A DNA stretch of 15,965 nt, from the NCBI GenBank assembly GCA_964443875.1, contig CAYUET010000048.1:1-15965 (forward strand). Reading direction: 5' to 3'. Shown in pieces: positions 7,480-14,459 of the stretch; position 1 is the first letter of the stretch; each line of letters opens with the position of its first letter. The stretch is from CAYUET01 sp964443875 (GTDB lineage: Bacteria > Auribacterota > JAFGBW01). The notes below the pieces were generated by a model. The model searched no databases. It was not told the origin of the DNA and saw only the letters and a list, made by a program, of their open reading frames with translations. The position numbers and the translations under genes were made by a program.

Positions 7480-7534
7480 ACAAGAAAGGAGTTGTTTCAC
7501 CAGCCTTTTTATTTATTAGGTTGGATTCCTGAAA

Positions 7535-7846
7535 ATGCCTATGTCAACAGAAACAGTTGAAGTCACAATATTTGGAAAAGAATACCCGGTCATTACAAGC
7601 CCAGGTAAAGATGCGCAGTATATATTAAAACTTGCGCAGTATGTGGATATAAAAATGAAGGAAATTGCCGAGCAGGCTCCTAATATATCTTCCATGGGTG
7701 TTGCGGTCCTTGCCTGCCTGAATATTTCAGATGAAATGTTCAGCAGCAGGAATGATTTTGAGCGGGATATCAAATCCGTTGATGAGGTGGTCAATCTGTT
7801 GATTAAAGACATAGATATTCGTATCACAGGATTAAAAAATTCTTGA
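7535..7846 (+). CDS. zapA: Cell division protein ZapA
   Basis: A 103-residue ZapA-family protein, which binds and bundles FtsZ filaments at the division ring. The pattern is VEVTIFGKEYPV at the N-terminus, then a helix with YILKLAQYVDIKMKEI, then MGVAVLACLNISDEMF and a C-terminal coiled-coil helix. Identification rests on this pattern and on position: zapA directly before 6S RNA and 5-formyl-THF cyclo-ligase is a conserved order in several proteobacterial groups. The ATG at 7541 is a possible alternative start. The strongest Shine-Dalgarno-like site nearby, AAAGGAG (7485-7491), is too far upstream unless an intervening hairpin shortens the distance. The stop codon region overlaps the 6S promoter -35. 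Confidence 0.87.
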   Translation: MPMSTETVEVTIFGKEYPVITSPGKDAQYILKLAQYVDIKMKEIAEQAPNISSMGVAVLACLNISDEMFSSRNDFERDIKSVDEVVNLLIKDIDIRITGLKNS

Positions 7847-7872
7847 CAATAAGACGGGTTTACCTTTATAAT
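7843..7872 (+). promoter_or_regulatory. Near-consensus sigma70 promoter for 6S RNA
   Basis: A perfect TTGACA (7843-7848) overlaps the zapA stop codon, and a perfect TATAAT (7867-7872) follows after an 18-bp spacer. The expected start is G7879 or A7880. The strength fits an abundant RNA. Confidence 0.85.
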
Positions 7873-7879
7873 GAACCTG

Positions 7880-8098
7880 ATCTTTGACATTGTTAGTGAA
7901 CGTTAAAAAACCCTGTGTTGTACGCGGACAGAGTCATTTTCCTGGAGCCAACATAGATATAAAGGGAACTCACGTTCGGGCTTATCAGTCATACCGTCCT
8001 GTGCGGGTGACAGTATATTCCTGGCAGGGTACCCCCTTAAAGAGATAAGGGCTCGAAGAGATAAATGAATTTACGGCAACAGCGGGGTTTTTTTATTT
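7880..8098 (+). ncRNA. ssrS: 6S RNA
   Basis: 6S RNA mimics an open promoter and traps sigma70 RNA polymerase in stationary phase. This 363-base interval between zapA and the folate gene has no ORF but has a strong promoter and the long-rod fold expected of 6S. The closing stem is AAAAAACCC (7905-7913) with GGGTTTTTT (8085-8093), continued by TGTTG (7916-7920) with CAACA (8077-8081). The apical end has GTCATACCG...CGGGTGAC. The centre is loosely paired, as needed for the polymerase-binding bubble. Position between zapA and the cyclo-ligase gene is the conserved ssrS location. The ends are estimated: 5' from the promoter, 3' from the T run. An extra outer helix reaches 8125. No gene is seen in the remaining bases before 8210. 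Confidence 0.85.
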
Positions 8099-8209
8099 TA
8101 TAGACCCGTTAATCATTAACAATGTTGCAGTTTTTTGTAAATCTTCCCTTATTTTTTTCATGCGCTGGTTGTAACCAATTCCGAATACGAGGTATGGAGG
8201 GAGAGTATT

Positions 8210-8923
8210 TTGCATAGTTGGGTATCCTACCTTTCTTCGGGCATTAAAAAATGCATGGAAGATTCTCAGTGTTCTGATTTCATTAGCGAGATGCCAGAAC
8301 CTATTTTACAGCTGAAACAAAGAACACGAGAAAAGGTCAATGAACAGCTTAAATCTTTGCAGGGAAGGGAGATAAAATCCTGCGTCATTCAAAAGCTGTG
8401 TCTGGATATCATGGACGGCTATTTTCAAAAAAAACAACTCACTCAGCCTCAGGTATGTGTGTACGCGGGAGTATTTCCGGAAGTGGAAACCCGCATGATT
8501 ATTCAGGAACTACTAAACAGAGACGGAGTCTGGATTCCAAGATGCGCTGGTAAAAGCCTTGAGATCTGCAAGATCCGATCATGGGACGATCTGGTTCCCG
8601 GAAAGTATTCAATTCCTGAACCTGGAGATAATCTGGAAGTCCTCAAGAAACATTCTTTCCTGGACTTGGTTATTGTGCCGGGTATCGGTTTTGATGCAAA
8701 AGGGCATCGGATAGGGCGGGGAAAAGGTTATTATGACCGTTTTTTATCCCGACTGGACCAGGGGGTCTTAAAATTAGGTCTGGCTTTCGCTGTTCAAATT
8801 CTGAACAACGTTCCGGTTGCAGGGCATGATGAAACGATGGATGGCATTATTACTGAAAACGGATTGATTGGCCCTGTGATTGAAAACCCGTATTTTGGCT
8901 TCGTCAGGAGAAAGGAAAAATAA
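8210..8923 (+). CDS. 5-formyltetrahydrofolate cyclo-ligase
   Basis: Converts 5-formyl-THF to 5,10-methenyl-THF with ATP in the cytosol (5-FCL / MTHFS, YgfA in E. coli). Recognisable parts are QLKQRTREKV near the N-terminus, YAGVFPEVETRMII (about 85-98), LDLVIVPGIGFDAKGHRIGRGKGYYDRFL with the ATP-binding GRGKGYYDR at 169-177, and VAGHDETMDGIITE (about 203-216). The start is a TTG with a good GGAGG (8196-8200) 9 nt upstream. This adds about 27-30 residues before the usual family N-terminus. ATG 8291, which would remove the extension, lacks a ribosome-binding site. The gene follows 6S RNA as in other proteobacteria and ends 1 nt before rny. Confidence 0.92.
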   Translation: MHSWVSYLSSGIKKCMEDSQCSDFISEMPEPILQLKQRTREKVNEQLKSLQGREIKSCVIQKLCLDIMDGYFQKKQLTQPQVCVYAGVFPEVETRMIIQELLNRDGVWIPRCAGKSLEICKIRSWDDLVPGKYSIPEPGDNLEVLKKHSFLDLVIVPGIGFDAKGHRIGRGKGYYDRFLSRLDQGVLKLGLAFAVQILNNVPVAGHDETMDGIITENGLIGPVIENPYFGFVRRKEK

Positions 8924-8924
8924 A

Positions 8925-10523
8925 ATGAATCCTTCAGTTGAGCTAAAAGGTTTTGAAAGTGTTATTCATTCTGCACCTTATTTATTTATTGGCATTTTTT
9001 TAGTATCGGGATTGATCATCGGTTCCATTTTTATGGTCTGGTATTATCGCAAAAAATTCGGGGATTCCCAGAAAAAGATTGATCTGATGATGCTGGATGC
9101 TAAAAAAGAAGTGGAACTCATTAAGAAAGAAGCCGAGATCGAAAAGAAAGACATCCTCTTAAAAACAAAGACCGAAATCGAAAGGGATGCGAATGCACGT
9201 CGAAGTGAATTGGCAGCCATGGAAAAAAGGCTCGTTGGAAAAGAGGAAATTCTAGAAAAAAAATATATTTCTGTTGAAAAAAGAGAAAACGATTTAAGAG
9301 CCAAGGATGAACGGATTTCTGAAAAAGAGAAAGAGATCACACGGCTGAAAGAGGAAATTCAGAAAACAGCGGATGAAAGAAAAAACAAACTGCTTGCCAT
9401 TTCCCGTCTGACGGAAGAAGAAGCCAAAAAAGAGATCCTTAAAACTCTTGAAGAAGAGCTTGAAAATGAAAAGGCGAATCTGATCAAGAAATCAGAAATT
9501 GAAGCCAAACTCATGGCGGAGAAAAAAGCCAGGAATATTCTGGTCTTATCCATCCAGAGGCAGGCCATAGAACAGTGCCAGGAGCACTCCACCAAACTGA
9601 TCCCTATTCCGAATGATGAAATGAAGGGACGCATCATCGGCCGTGATGGAAGAAACATCCGGGCTTTTGAGCAATGCTGCGGAGCGGATCTGATTGTGGA
9701 TGATACTCCGGATGCCATATTGATTTCCTGCTTTGATCCTATCCGCAAGCATATTGCGAAAATTTCACTGGAGAGACTGATGGCGGACGGACGCATTCAT
9801 CCGGCAAGGATTGAAGAGGTTGTGAACAAGGTCCGCAAGGAAACGGGGATTGCCATCCGGGATGCCGGTGAAGCCGCTGCCGTGGATTTAGGCCTGACTT
9901 CCATTCACCCTGAGCTGATGAAGCTTATCGGCATGCTTCAGTTCCGTTTCAGCTACGGACAGCAGCAGCTTCAGCATTCCATTGAAGTGGCCCAGATTGC
10001 CGGAATCATGGCCGGAGAACTGGGAATCGACGTGAAAGTTGCGAAAAGAGCCGGGCTTTTGCATGACATTGGAAAAGCCGTGACCCATGAAATTGAGGGA
10101 TCCCACGCCATGATCGGCGCGGATCTGTGTAAAAAATACGGCGAGTCCGCGGATGTGGAGCACGCTGTACGCGCCCATCACCAGGATGTTGAACCCCGTA
10201 CGGTTTTTGCCTTTATTATTGATGCGGCGGATGCCATTTCCGGAGGAAGACCGGGAGCCCGCAGTAAAACCGAGGCCAACTACATCCAGCGTCTTGAAAA
10301 ACTTGAAGAGATCTGTATGAGTTTCAAAGGGGTCCAGAGATCTTATGCGGTTCAGGCAGGACGCGATGTGCGTATTCTTGTCGATCCTCAGAAGCTGAAT
10401 GATTCACAGGCCGTTATGCTGGCCCGCGATATCACCCGGAGGATTGTGGATGAAATGCAGTTTCCGGGTCAGATCAAAGTAAGCGTGATCCGTGAATACC
10501 GCGCTATCGAATACGCCCAGTAA
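8925..10523 (+). CDS. rny: Ribonuclease Y
   Basis: Membrane-anchored endoribonuclease that starts mRNA decay. From ATG 8925 the protein has 532 residues: a membrane segment (about 19-41), a long charged coiled coil (about 45-215), a KH RNA-binding domain with GRIIGRDGRNIRAFEQ (about 234-249), and an HD domain with LLHDIGKA (about 377-384), a following HHQDVEP and FIIDAADAISGGRPGAR. All parts of a full-length RNase Y are present. ATG 8925 is preferred over the in-frame ATG 8880 because AAAGGA (8911-8916) lies 8 nt upstream and the longer start would overlap the folate gene. An intrinsic terminator follows. Confidence 0.97.
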   Translation: MNPSVELKGFESVIHSAPYLFIGIFLVSGLIIGSIFMVWYYRKKFGDSQKKIDLMMLDAKKEVELIKKEAEIEKKDILLKTKTEIERDANARRSELAAMEKRLVGKEEILEKKYISVEKRENDLRAKDERISEKEKEITRLKEEIQKTADERKNKLLAISRLTEEEAKKEILKTLEEELENEKANLIKKSEIEAKLMAEKKARNILVLSIQRQAIEQCQEHSTKLIPIPNDEMKGRIIGRDGRNIRAFEQCCGADLIVDDTPDAILISCFDPIRKHIAKISLERLMADGRIHPARIEEVVNKVRKETGIAIRDAGEAAAVDLGLTSIHPELMKLIGMLQFRFSYGQQQLQHSIEVAQIAGIMAGELGIDVKVAKRAGLLHDIGKAVTHEIEGSHAMIGADLCKKYGESADVEHAVRAHHQDVEPRTVFAFIIDAADAISGGRPGARSKTEANYIQRLEKLEEICMSFKGVQRSYAVQAGRDVRILVDPQKLNDSQAVMLARDITRRIVDEMQFPGQIKVSVIREYRAIEYAQ

Positions 10524-10540
10524 TAGTGAGAAGGATTATG

Positions 10541-10573
10541 AAAAAGGCCCGCTTTTCAGCGGGCTTTTTTTTT
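10541..10573 (+). terminator. Rho-independent terminator after rny
   Basis: GCCCGC (10547-10552) and GCGGGC (10559-10564) form a perfect 6-bp GC stem around a TTTTCA loop, with A-rich bases before it and nine T after it (10565-10573). It lies 23 nt past the rny stop and closes the zapA-6S-folate-rny block. Confidence 0.96.
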
Positions 10574-10623
10574 GCCTGTTTTTATCATTATCCCACTGGA
10601 AAATCGGGAGTTAAAAGTATTTC

Positions 10624-10652
10624 TTGATGTATACGACAATAGAGAATAAATT
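10624..10652 (+). promoter_or_regulatory. Possible promoter for waaF
   Basis: TTGATG (10624-10629), a 17-bp spacer and TAAATT (10647-10652) lie between the terminator and the waaF ATG. Neither box is perfect and the region is AT-rich. A promoter is expected here because the upstream transcript terminates. Confidence 0.4.
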
Positions 10653-10693
10653 ATATTCTGAAAAAACGAAAAAGAGACAGATCCATTAAAGAA

Positions 10694-11749
10694 ATGAAAA
10701 ATTACAAATCCATTTTAGTTCGCGGGGTAAACTGGCTTGGGGATGCGATCATGTCCCTGCCCGCCCTTTATGCCCTGAAGCAGCATTGCCCGGAGGCCCA
10801 GGTCACGGTTTTTACCCAGGAAAAACTGGCTTTTCTTTATGCGAATGTTTCGTGTGTGTCCAAAGTGATATGCTTTGAGAAGAAAACCGGAATTGAAGCT
10901 GTCAGAGAAAGACTTAAAACAGTCGTAGCCCTTAAAGAGGGTGCTTTTGACGCAGCCGTTATTTTTCCGAATTCCTTTGATTCAGCCCTCATGCCTTTTC
11001 TGGCCGGAATTCCCGAGCGCACGGGTTTTGCTTTAAATGCCAGATCCCTGATGCTTACAAAATCGCTTGCCGCCCCCGGAGATTTTTTCAGGGAACACCA
11101 CAGTCAGCACTATCTGCGCATCGTAAAGGAATTTCTTGATCTGGAGGAAATCCCTGATCCGGCAGATTATTTTCCCCTTTTAAGATTTGATTCTTCTGAA
11201 CCTGAAGAAACCCGAAAAATGCTTGATGAACTGATTCCGGGTTATCAGAGACCTCTGGTTGCCTTATGTCCGGGTGCGGAGTATGGCCCCGCAAAGAAAT
11301 GGCCCAAAGAATTCTATCAGGAGATTGCCCGCAGGGTTTCGCTTGACGTGAAGGGCACAGCCCTTGTTCTGGGAACTCCCAAGGAAGCTTCAGAAGGGAT
11401 TGAAATGGTGAAGGGGCTTGATAAGGCTTTTTCTCTTGCCGGAAAAACAAGTCTTCCGGATTTTATCCGCATCATGGCCTTTTGCGATTTTGTTGTGACC
11501 AATGATTCAGGCGCCATGCACATGGCAGGGGCTTTGAATGTTCCCGGGGTTGCTGTGTTCGGATCAACAGAGCCCGCCGCCACAAAGGGACTTGGCCCTA
11601 TAGAAGTCAGCTATGACAAGGAACCCTGCTCTCCCTGCTTTGAAAGAATCTGTCCCCTGGGGCATACCCGCTGTCTCACCAAAATCACTCCGGATCAGGT
11701 CTGGAACATACTGTCAGGACTTTTCAGGACCAAGGGCTTCCTGAAATAA
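10694..11749 (+). CDS. waaF: ADP-heptose--LPS heptosyltransferase (WaaF type)
   Basis: A GT9-family enzyme that adds heptose to the LPS inner core at the cytoplasmic face of the inner membrane. The 351-residue length is normal. Motifs are ILVRGVNWLGDAIMSLPAL (7-25, acceptor-side loop with D17), PGAEYGPAKKWP (193-204) and TNDSGAMHMAGAL (269-281, ADP-heptose binding). A C-x2-C-x4-C-x6-C cluster (C312, C315, C320, C327) is typical of WaaF-type enzymes. The YGPAKKWP motif favours heptosyltransferase II over I. No clear Shine-Dalgarno precedes the ATG. The last 36 bp overlap the end of the convergent glycosyltransferase gene. Confidence 0.93.
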   Translation: MKNYKSILVRGVNWLGDAIMSLPALYALKQHCPEAQVTVFTQEKLAFLYANVSCVSKVICFEKKTGIEAVRERLKTVVALKEGAFDAAVIFPNSFDSALMPFLAGIPERTGFALNARSLMLTKSLAAPGDFFREHHSQHYLRIVKEFLDLEEIPDPADYFPLLRFDSSEPEETRKMLDELIPGYQRPLVALCPGAEYGPAKKWPKEFYQEIARRVSLDVKGTALVLGTPKEASEGIEMVKGLDKAFSLAGKTSLPDFIRIMAFCDFVVTNDSGAMHMAGALNVPGVAVFGSTEPAATKGLGPIEVSYDKEPCSPCFERICPLGHTRCLTKITPDQVWNILSGLFRTKGFLK

Positions 11750-12721
11750 CCGGATCAGTTTTTCGCCGTTCACCTTGACGGAATACTCTTCCTCGGCCTT
11801 TTTCCTGCCGTTGAGGCCGAATTCACGCCTTAAGGAAGGATTCTGTATCAGCTGTTCAAGCCTGGAAATCCATTCCTCAGGGGAGGCGGCATGAAAACCA
11901 TTGACGCCGTTTTCAATAATCACGGCATTCACCCCCACAGGGGAACAAACTGAGGAAATCCCGCAGGCCATGTACTGCAGAAGTTTCAGGCCGCATTTCC
12001 CTCGGGCCCAGATATCGTCCGTCAAGGGCATGACCCCGATATCAAAGGACTGGAGATCCCGGACTTCATCTTCAAAGGCCCAGGGCTTTTTGAGGATGGG
12101 GATAAAGGGGTGAGTAAAGAACTCATTGGCAACGATTTTCAGCTGGAGAAAGGGGTATTTCCGGTAAAGGGTTTCAAGCGCAGGAAGAATCTGCTTCAGA
12201 TAAAAAAGAGTGGAGGCTGTCCCCATCCATCCGAGGGTAAGTCGTTCGGGATTCCGGATGTCCACAGTTCTGGCCTGATACCGGTCCGTATCCACGGGAG
12301 TCGGAAGAATATGGGTGTTGGGGTTGAAGGGCAGAGCCATGGATTTAAGATACCCATTCCCTGCAAGAACCGTATGGGACGAAGCAATGATTTTTTTGAA
12401 GCGCTTCCAGGCGGCTTCGGATCTTTTGATTTCCTTTTGATTGGAATCCTTATAGATGATGGCATCATCAAAATCAAAGAACAGGCGCCGGGCATAGTAT
12501 TTAAGAAGGATGATTTCAAAACCGGTCAGGAGCTTGCGTGAAACCACCACAACGTCATAGGCACTCAGGGAATGGTAAAAGGAAAGGCGGTTCCAGAAAT
12601 GTGCGGGAAAAATAAGAAGAGAAGGGCTTATCCCTGAGGCTTTAAGAAGGGCGAAGTACTGGGAAATCCGGAAACGTGTGCTGGGTTTATCGGCGCGTGT
12701 GGCGAGGAAGGCAATTTTCAT
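11714..12721 (-). CDS. GT4-family glycosyltransferase, acceptor unknown
   Basis: A 335-residue GT-B glycosyltransferase. The N-terminal Rossmann half starts MKIAFLATRADKPSTRFRISQYF and contains LFFDFDDAI (80-88). The C-terminal nucleotide-sugar half has LTLGWMGTAS (161-170), FDIGVMPLTDD (226-236) and KCGLKLLQYMACGISSV (242-258), where many GT4 enzymes carry the E-x7-E motif; here K246 and Q249 stand in part of that stretch. The PSTRFR N-terminus fits a subgroup found in polysaccharide and LPS loci. It is transcribed against its neighbours and its 3' end overlaps waaF by 36 bp. The sugar donor and acceptor cannot be told from sequence; a role in LPS core or O-antigen is inferred from context. 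Confidence 0.85.
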   Translation of the reverse strand: MKIAFLATRADKPSTRFRISQYFALLKASGISPSLLIFPAHFWNRLSFYHSLSAYDVVVVSRKLLTGFEIILLKYYARRLFFDFDDAIIYKDSNQKEIKRSEAAWKRFKKIIASSHTVLAGNGYLKSMALPFNPNTHILPTPVDTDRYQARTVDIRNPERLTLGWMGTASTLFYLKQILPALETLYRKYPFLQLKIVANEFFTHPFIPILKKPWAFEDEVRDLQSFDIGVMPLTDDIWARGKCGLKLLQYMACGISSVCSPVGVNAVIIENGVNGFHAASPEEWISRLEQLIQNPSLRREFGLNGRKKAEEEYSVKVNGEKLIRLFQEALGPEKS

Positions 12722-12729
12722 GATATTGA

Positions 12730-12758
12730 TTTACAGATCCTTATTTTGAGATTAAATT
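12730..12758 (+). promoter_or_regulatory. Possible promoter for the kinase-kinase-WaaG-like operon
   Basis: In the 95-bp divergent intergenic region, TTTACA (12730-12735), a 17-bp spacer and TAAATT (12753-12758) point toward the kinase gene. Both boxes are imperfect. Confidence 0.35.
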
Positions 12759-12816
12759 AAAGATAAACCTTCGCTGAAGAGAATGTCAAATACTACTTTA
12801 AAGGTGCCGCAGGAAA

Positions 12817-13590
12817 ATGATTCAGACCATTGTGATATCCGGAAAAGAATACTTTTTTGAGGTGGATTCCCGTTATGAAAAGCTCCCCTGGAAGGACTTT
12901 TTCGGGAAGGCGTATGAGGGGGTGCAATGGATCAAAAAAGACAAGCGTATTCAGGCCGGATACTGGATTCCGGAAGGAACGGATTTCCCTTTTTCCCTGT
13001 TCATCAAATGGGTGAAGACAAAAAACCGGATGGAAAAAGGAGCGCGTATGCTGATTGGAAGCCGTTCAAGGCGCAGTTTTAAAAATTGTCTCCAGTTTGA
13101 ACAGGCTGGTCTTTTGGTGCCTGAATCCGTTGCTTTCCTTGAAAACAACAGCAGGGGCGAGTCCGCCCTTTTAACCCGTTATTTCCCGGACTCCCTGAAT
13201 CTGGGAACTCTTTTTTTAAGACAGAAGATGACAGAGCCCCTCTGTTCGGAAATTGCGGAAACCCTGGCGGCCTGGCATCAAAAGGGGGGATATCACGGAG
13301 ATCTCAAATGGTCCAATCTGCTGATTACTCGGGATCAGAAATGCATCATCATAGACCTGGACCAGTCCCGGCTTTATTCCAGACCGGTTTTAAAAAGAAT
13401 CATCAAAGATCTTGTCCGGTTTTACCGCTTCGGCCTTGAAATGAGGGCTGAAGAATGGGTCCGGAAAATATTTTTTAAAAAATACGCAGAATGTCTGATG
13501 CCTCTGGTTTTTTCAGACGAATCCCTCAGGTCTGTTGCCGAGGCGGCGCAGCGTGAATGGGAAAAGAAAGGATGCAGAACATTTCAATGA
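12817..13590 (+). CDS. Kdo/WaaP-family LPS kinase, first of a tandem pair
   Basis: A 257-residue protein with the compact kinase fold of the Kdo/WaaP family, which phosphorylates inner-core Kdo or heptose on the cytoplasmic side. The beta-3 lysine is likely K64 in SLFIKWVK, with E95 in FEQAG as a possible salt-bridge partner. The catalytic loop is HGDLKWSNLL (160-169) with catalytic D162, and the metal-binding motif IIIDLDQSR (177-185) has D180. All key residues are present, so it should be active. AGGA lies just before the ATG. As annotated, its last 34 bp overlap the second kinase. By analogy with WaaP/WaaY in enterics, the two kinases may act on different core sugars. The target is not determined. 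Confidence 0.82.
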   Translation: MIQTIVISGKEYFFEVDSRYEKLPWKDFFGKAYEGVQWIKKDKRIQAGYWIPEGTDFPFSLFIKWVKTKNRMEKGARMLIGSRSRRSFKNCLQFEQAGLLVPESVAFLENNSRGESALLTRYFPDSLNLGTLFLRQKMTEPLCSEIAETLAAWHQKGGYHGDLKWSNLLITRDQKCIIIDLDQSRLYSRPVLKRIIKDLVRFYRFGLEMRAEEWVRKIFFKKYAECLMPLVFSDESLRSVAEAAQREWEKKGCRTFQ

Positions 13591-14459
13591 CCCCGCCGGA
13601 AATGGAGTATATTCCCCTGAATGATCTTCTGATTCACCAATCTTATGTGGAGCTTTTTAAAAAGAACGGTCTGGAGACCTTTCAGAATTTTCTGGATTTT
13701 CAGGGCGGTGAAGTATTCAGACGCAACAGGCTTCGTTCGGTTGTCAGAATCGAATTGAAAAATGCGCTCAACCGGCCCTTCTGGTTTCATATGAAAAGGC
13801 ATGAACTCAACTGGAAGGAAAGGCTTAAATCCCTGTTTCACCTGGGGAAAGCCCATGACGGGGAGCATGAATGGAACCGCATGCTGGAGTTTTTGAAGGC
13901 CGGAATTCCGACGACCCTGCCTGTTGTGTTCGCCAGGAAAAAGTTTTTAGGACTTCCGTGGAAATCCATGACCGTGACCGCGCATCTTTATAATGCGGAA
14001 AGACTCGAGGATTTCATTCCCTCCTTTTTTTCAGGGGAGGGAAAAGATTATCTGAGTTTTAAACGGAAAATTCTGAAGGAGACCGCAGAACTCTGCAGAA
14101 TCGTTCATCAAAACGGATATAATCACAATGATTTTTATCTGGGACATTTTTTTATCCGGAGGGATCCCTTTACCCTTTACCTGATTGATCTTCAAAGAGT
14201 GGAGCGCCATGTACGAATTCCCATGAGAAAAAGAATCAAGGATCTGGCCCAGCTTTATTTCTCGGTCCTTCCTCTGAAGGAGATTTCTAAAACAGACTGC
14301 CTGCGTTTCATTCTTCTTTACGCCGGAAAGATTTTTAAAAAGAATGAGCTTCGAAAAATAATGAAACAGGTTCAGGGAAAGTGTATAAGAATTGAAAAAC
14401 ATACCCGGAAATTGATTGAGCGGGTGAAAATTGAAAAAAAACGGACGGGGTACTGGTAA
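13557..14459 (+). CDS. waaP: WaaP-like LPS core heptose kinase, second of a tandem pair
   Basis: A 300-residue protein resembling LPS heptose I kinase. Visible kinase features are FWFHMKRHE with K80 as the likely beta-3 lysine, GEHEWNRMLEFLKAGIPT (102-119) with a candidate helix-C Glu, the catalytic loop HNDFYLGHFFI (190-200) with D192, and the metal motif LIDLQRV (209-215) with D211. The HNDFYLGH loop is the form seen in WaaP proteins. The start is uncertain: ATGs at 13557, 13572 and 13587 are in frame. The last overlaps the previous stop as ATGA, the usual sign of coupling, and would give 290 residues. The gene ends one base into the start of the next gene (TAATG). Confidence 0.85.
   Translation: MGKERMQNISMTPPEMEYIPLNDLLIHQSYVELFKKNGLETFQNFLDFQGGEVFRRNRLRSVVRIELKNALNRPFWFHMKRHELNWKERLKSLFHLGKAHDGEHEWNRMLEFLKAGIPTTLPVVFARKKFLGLPWKSMTVTAHLYNAERLEDFIPSFFSGEGKDYLSFKRKILKETAELCRIVHQNGYNHNDFYLGHFFIRRDPFTLYLIDLQRVERHVRIPMRKRIKDLAQLYFSVLPLKEISKTDCLRFILLYAGKIFKKNELRKIMKQVQGKCIRIEKHTRKLIERVKIEKKRTGYW

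Noticed and set aside
8880..8924. Longer RNase Y start at ATG 8880
   Set aside because: It would overlap the folate gene by 44 bp and adds residues before the membrane anchor that lack family support; the well-spaced AAAGGA favours 8925.
9359..9796. 145-codon minus-strand ORF inside rny
   Set aside because: A low-complexity Ser/Phe-rich antisense shadow of the RNase Y coiled coil; no ribosome-binding site.
12110..12541. 143-codon plus-strand ORF inside the minus-strand glycosyltransferase
   Set aside because: Antisense to a clear GT4 gene with intact motifs; its product shows no recognisable domain or start signal.
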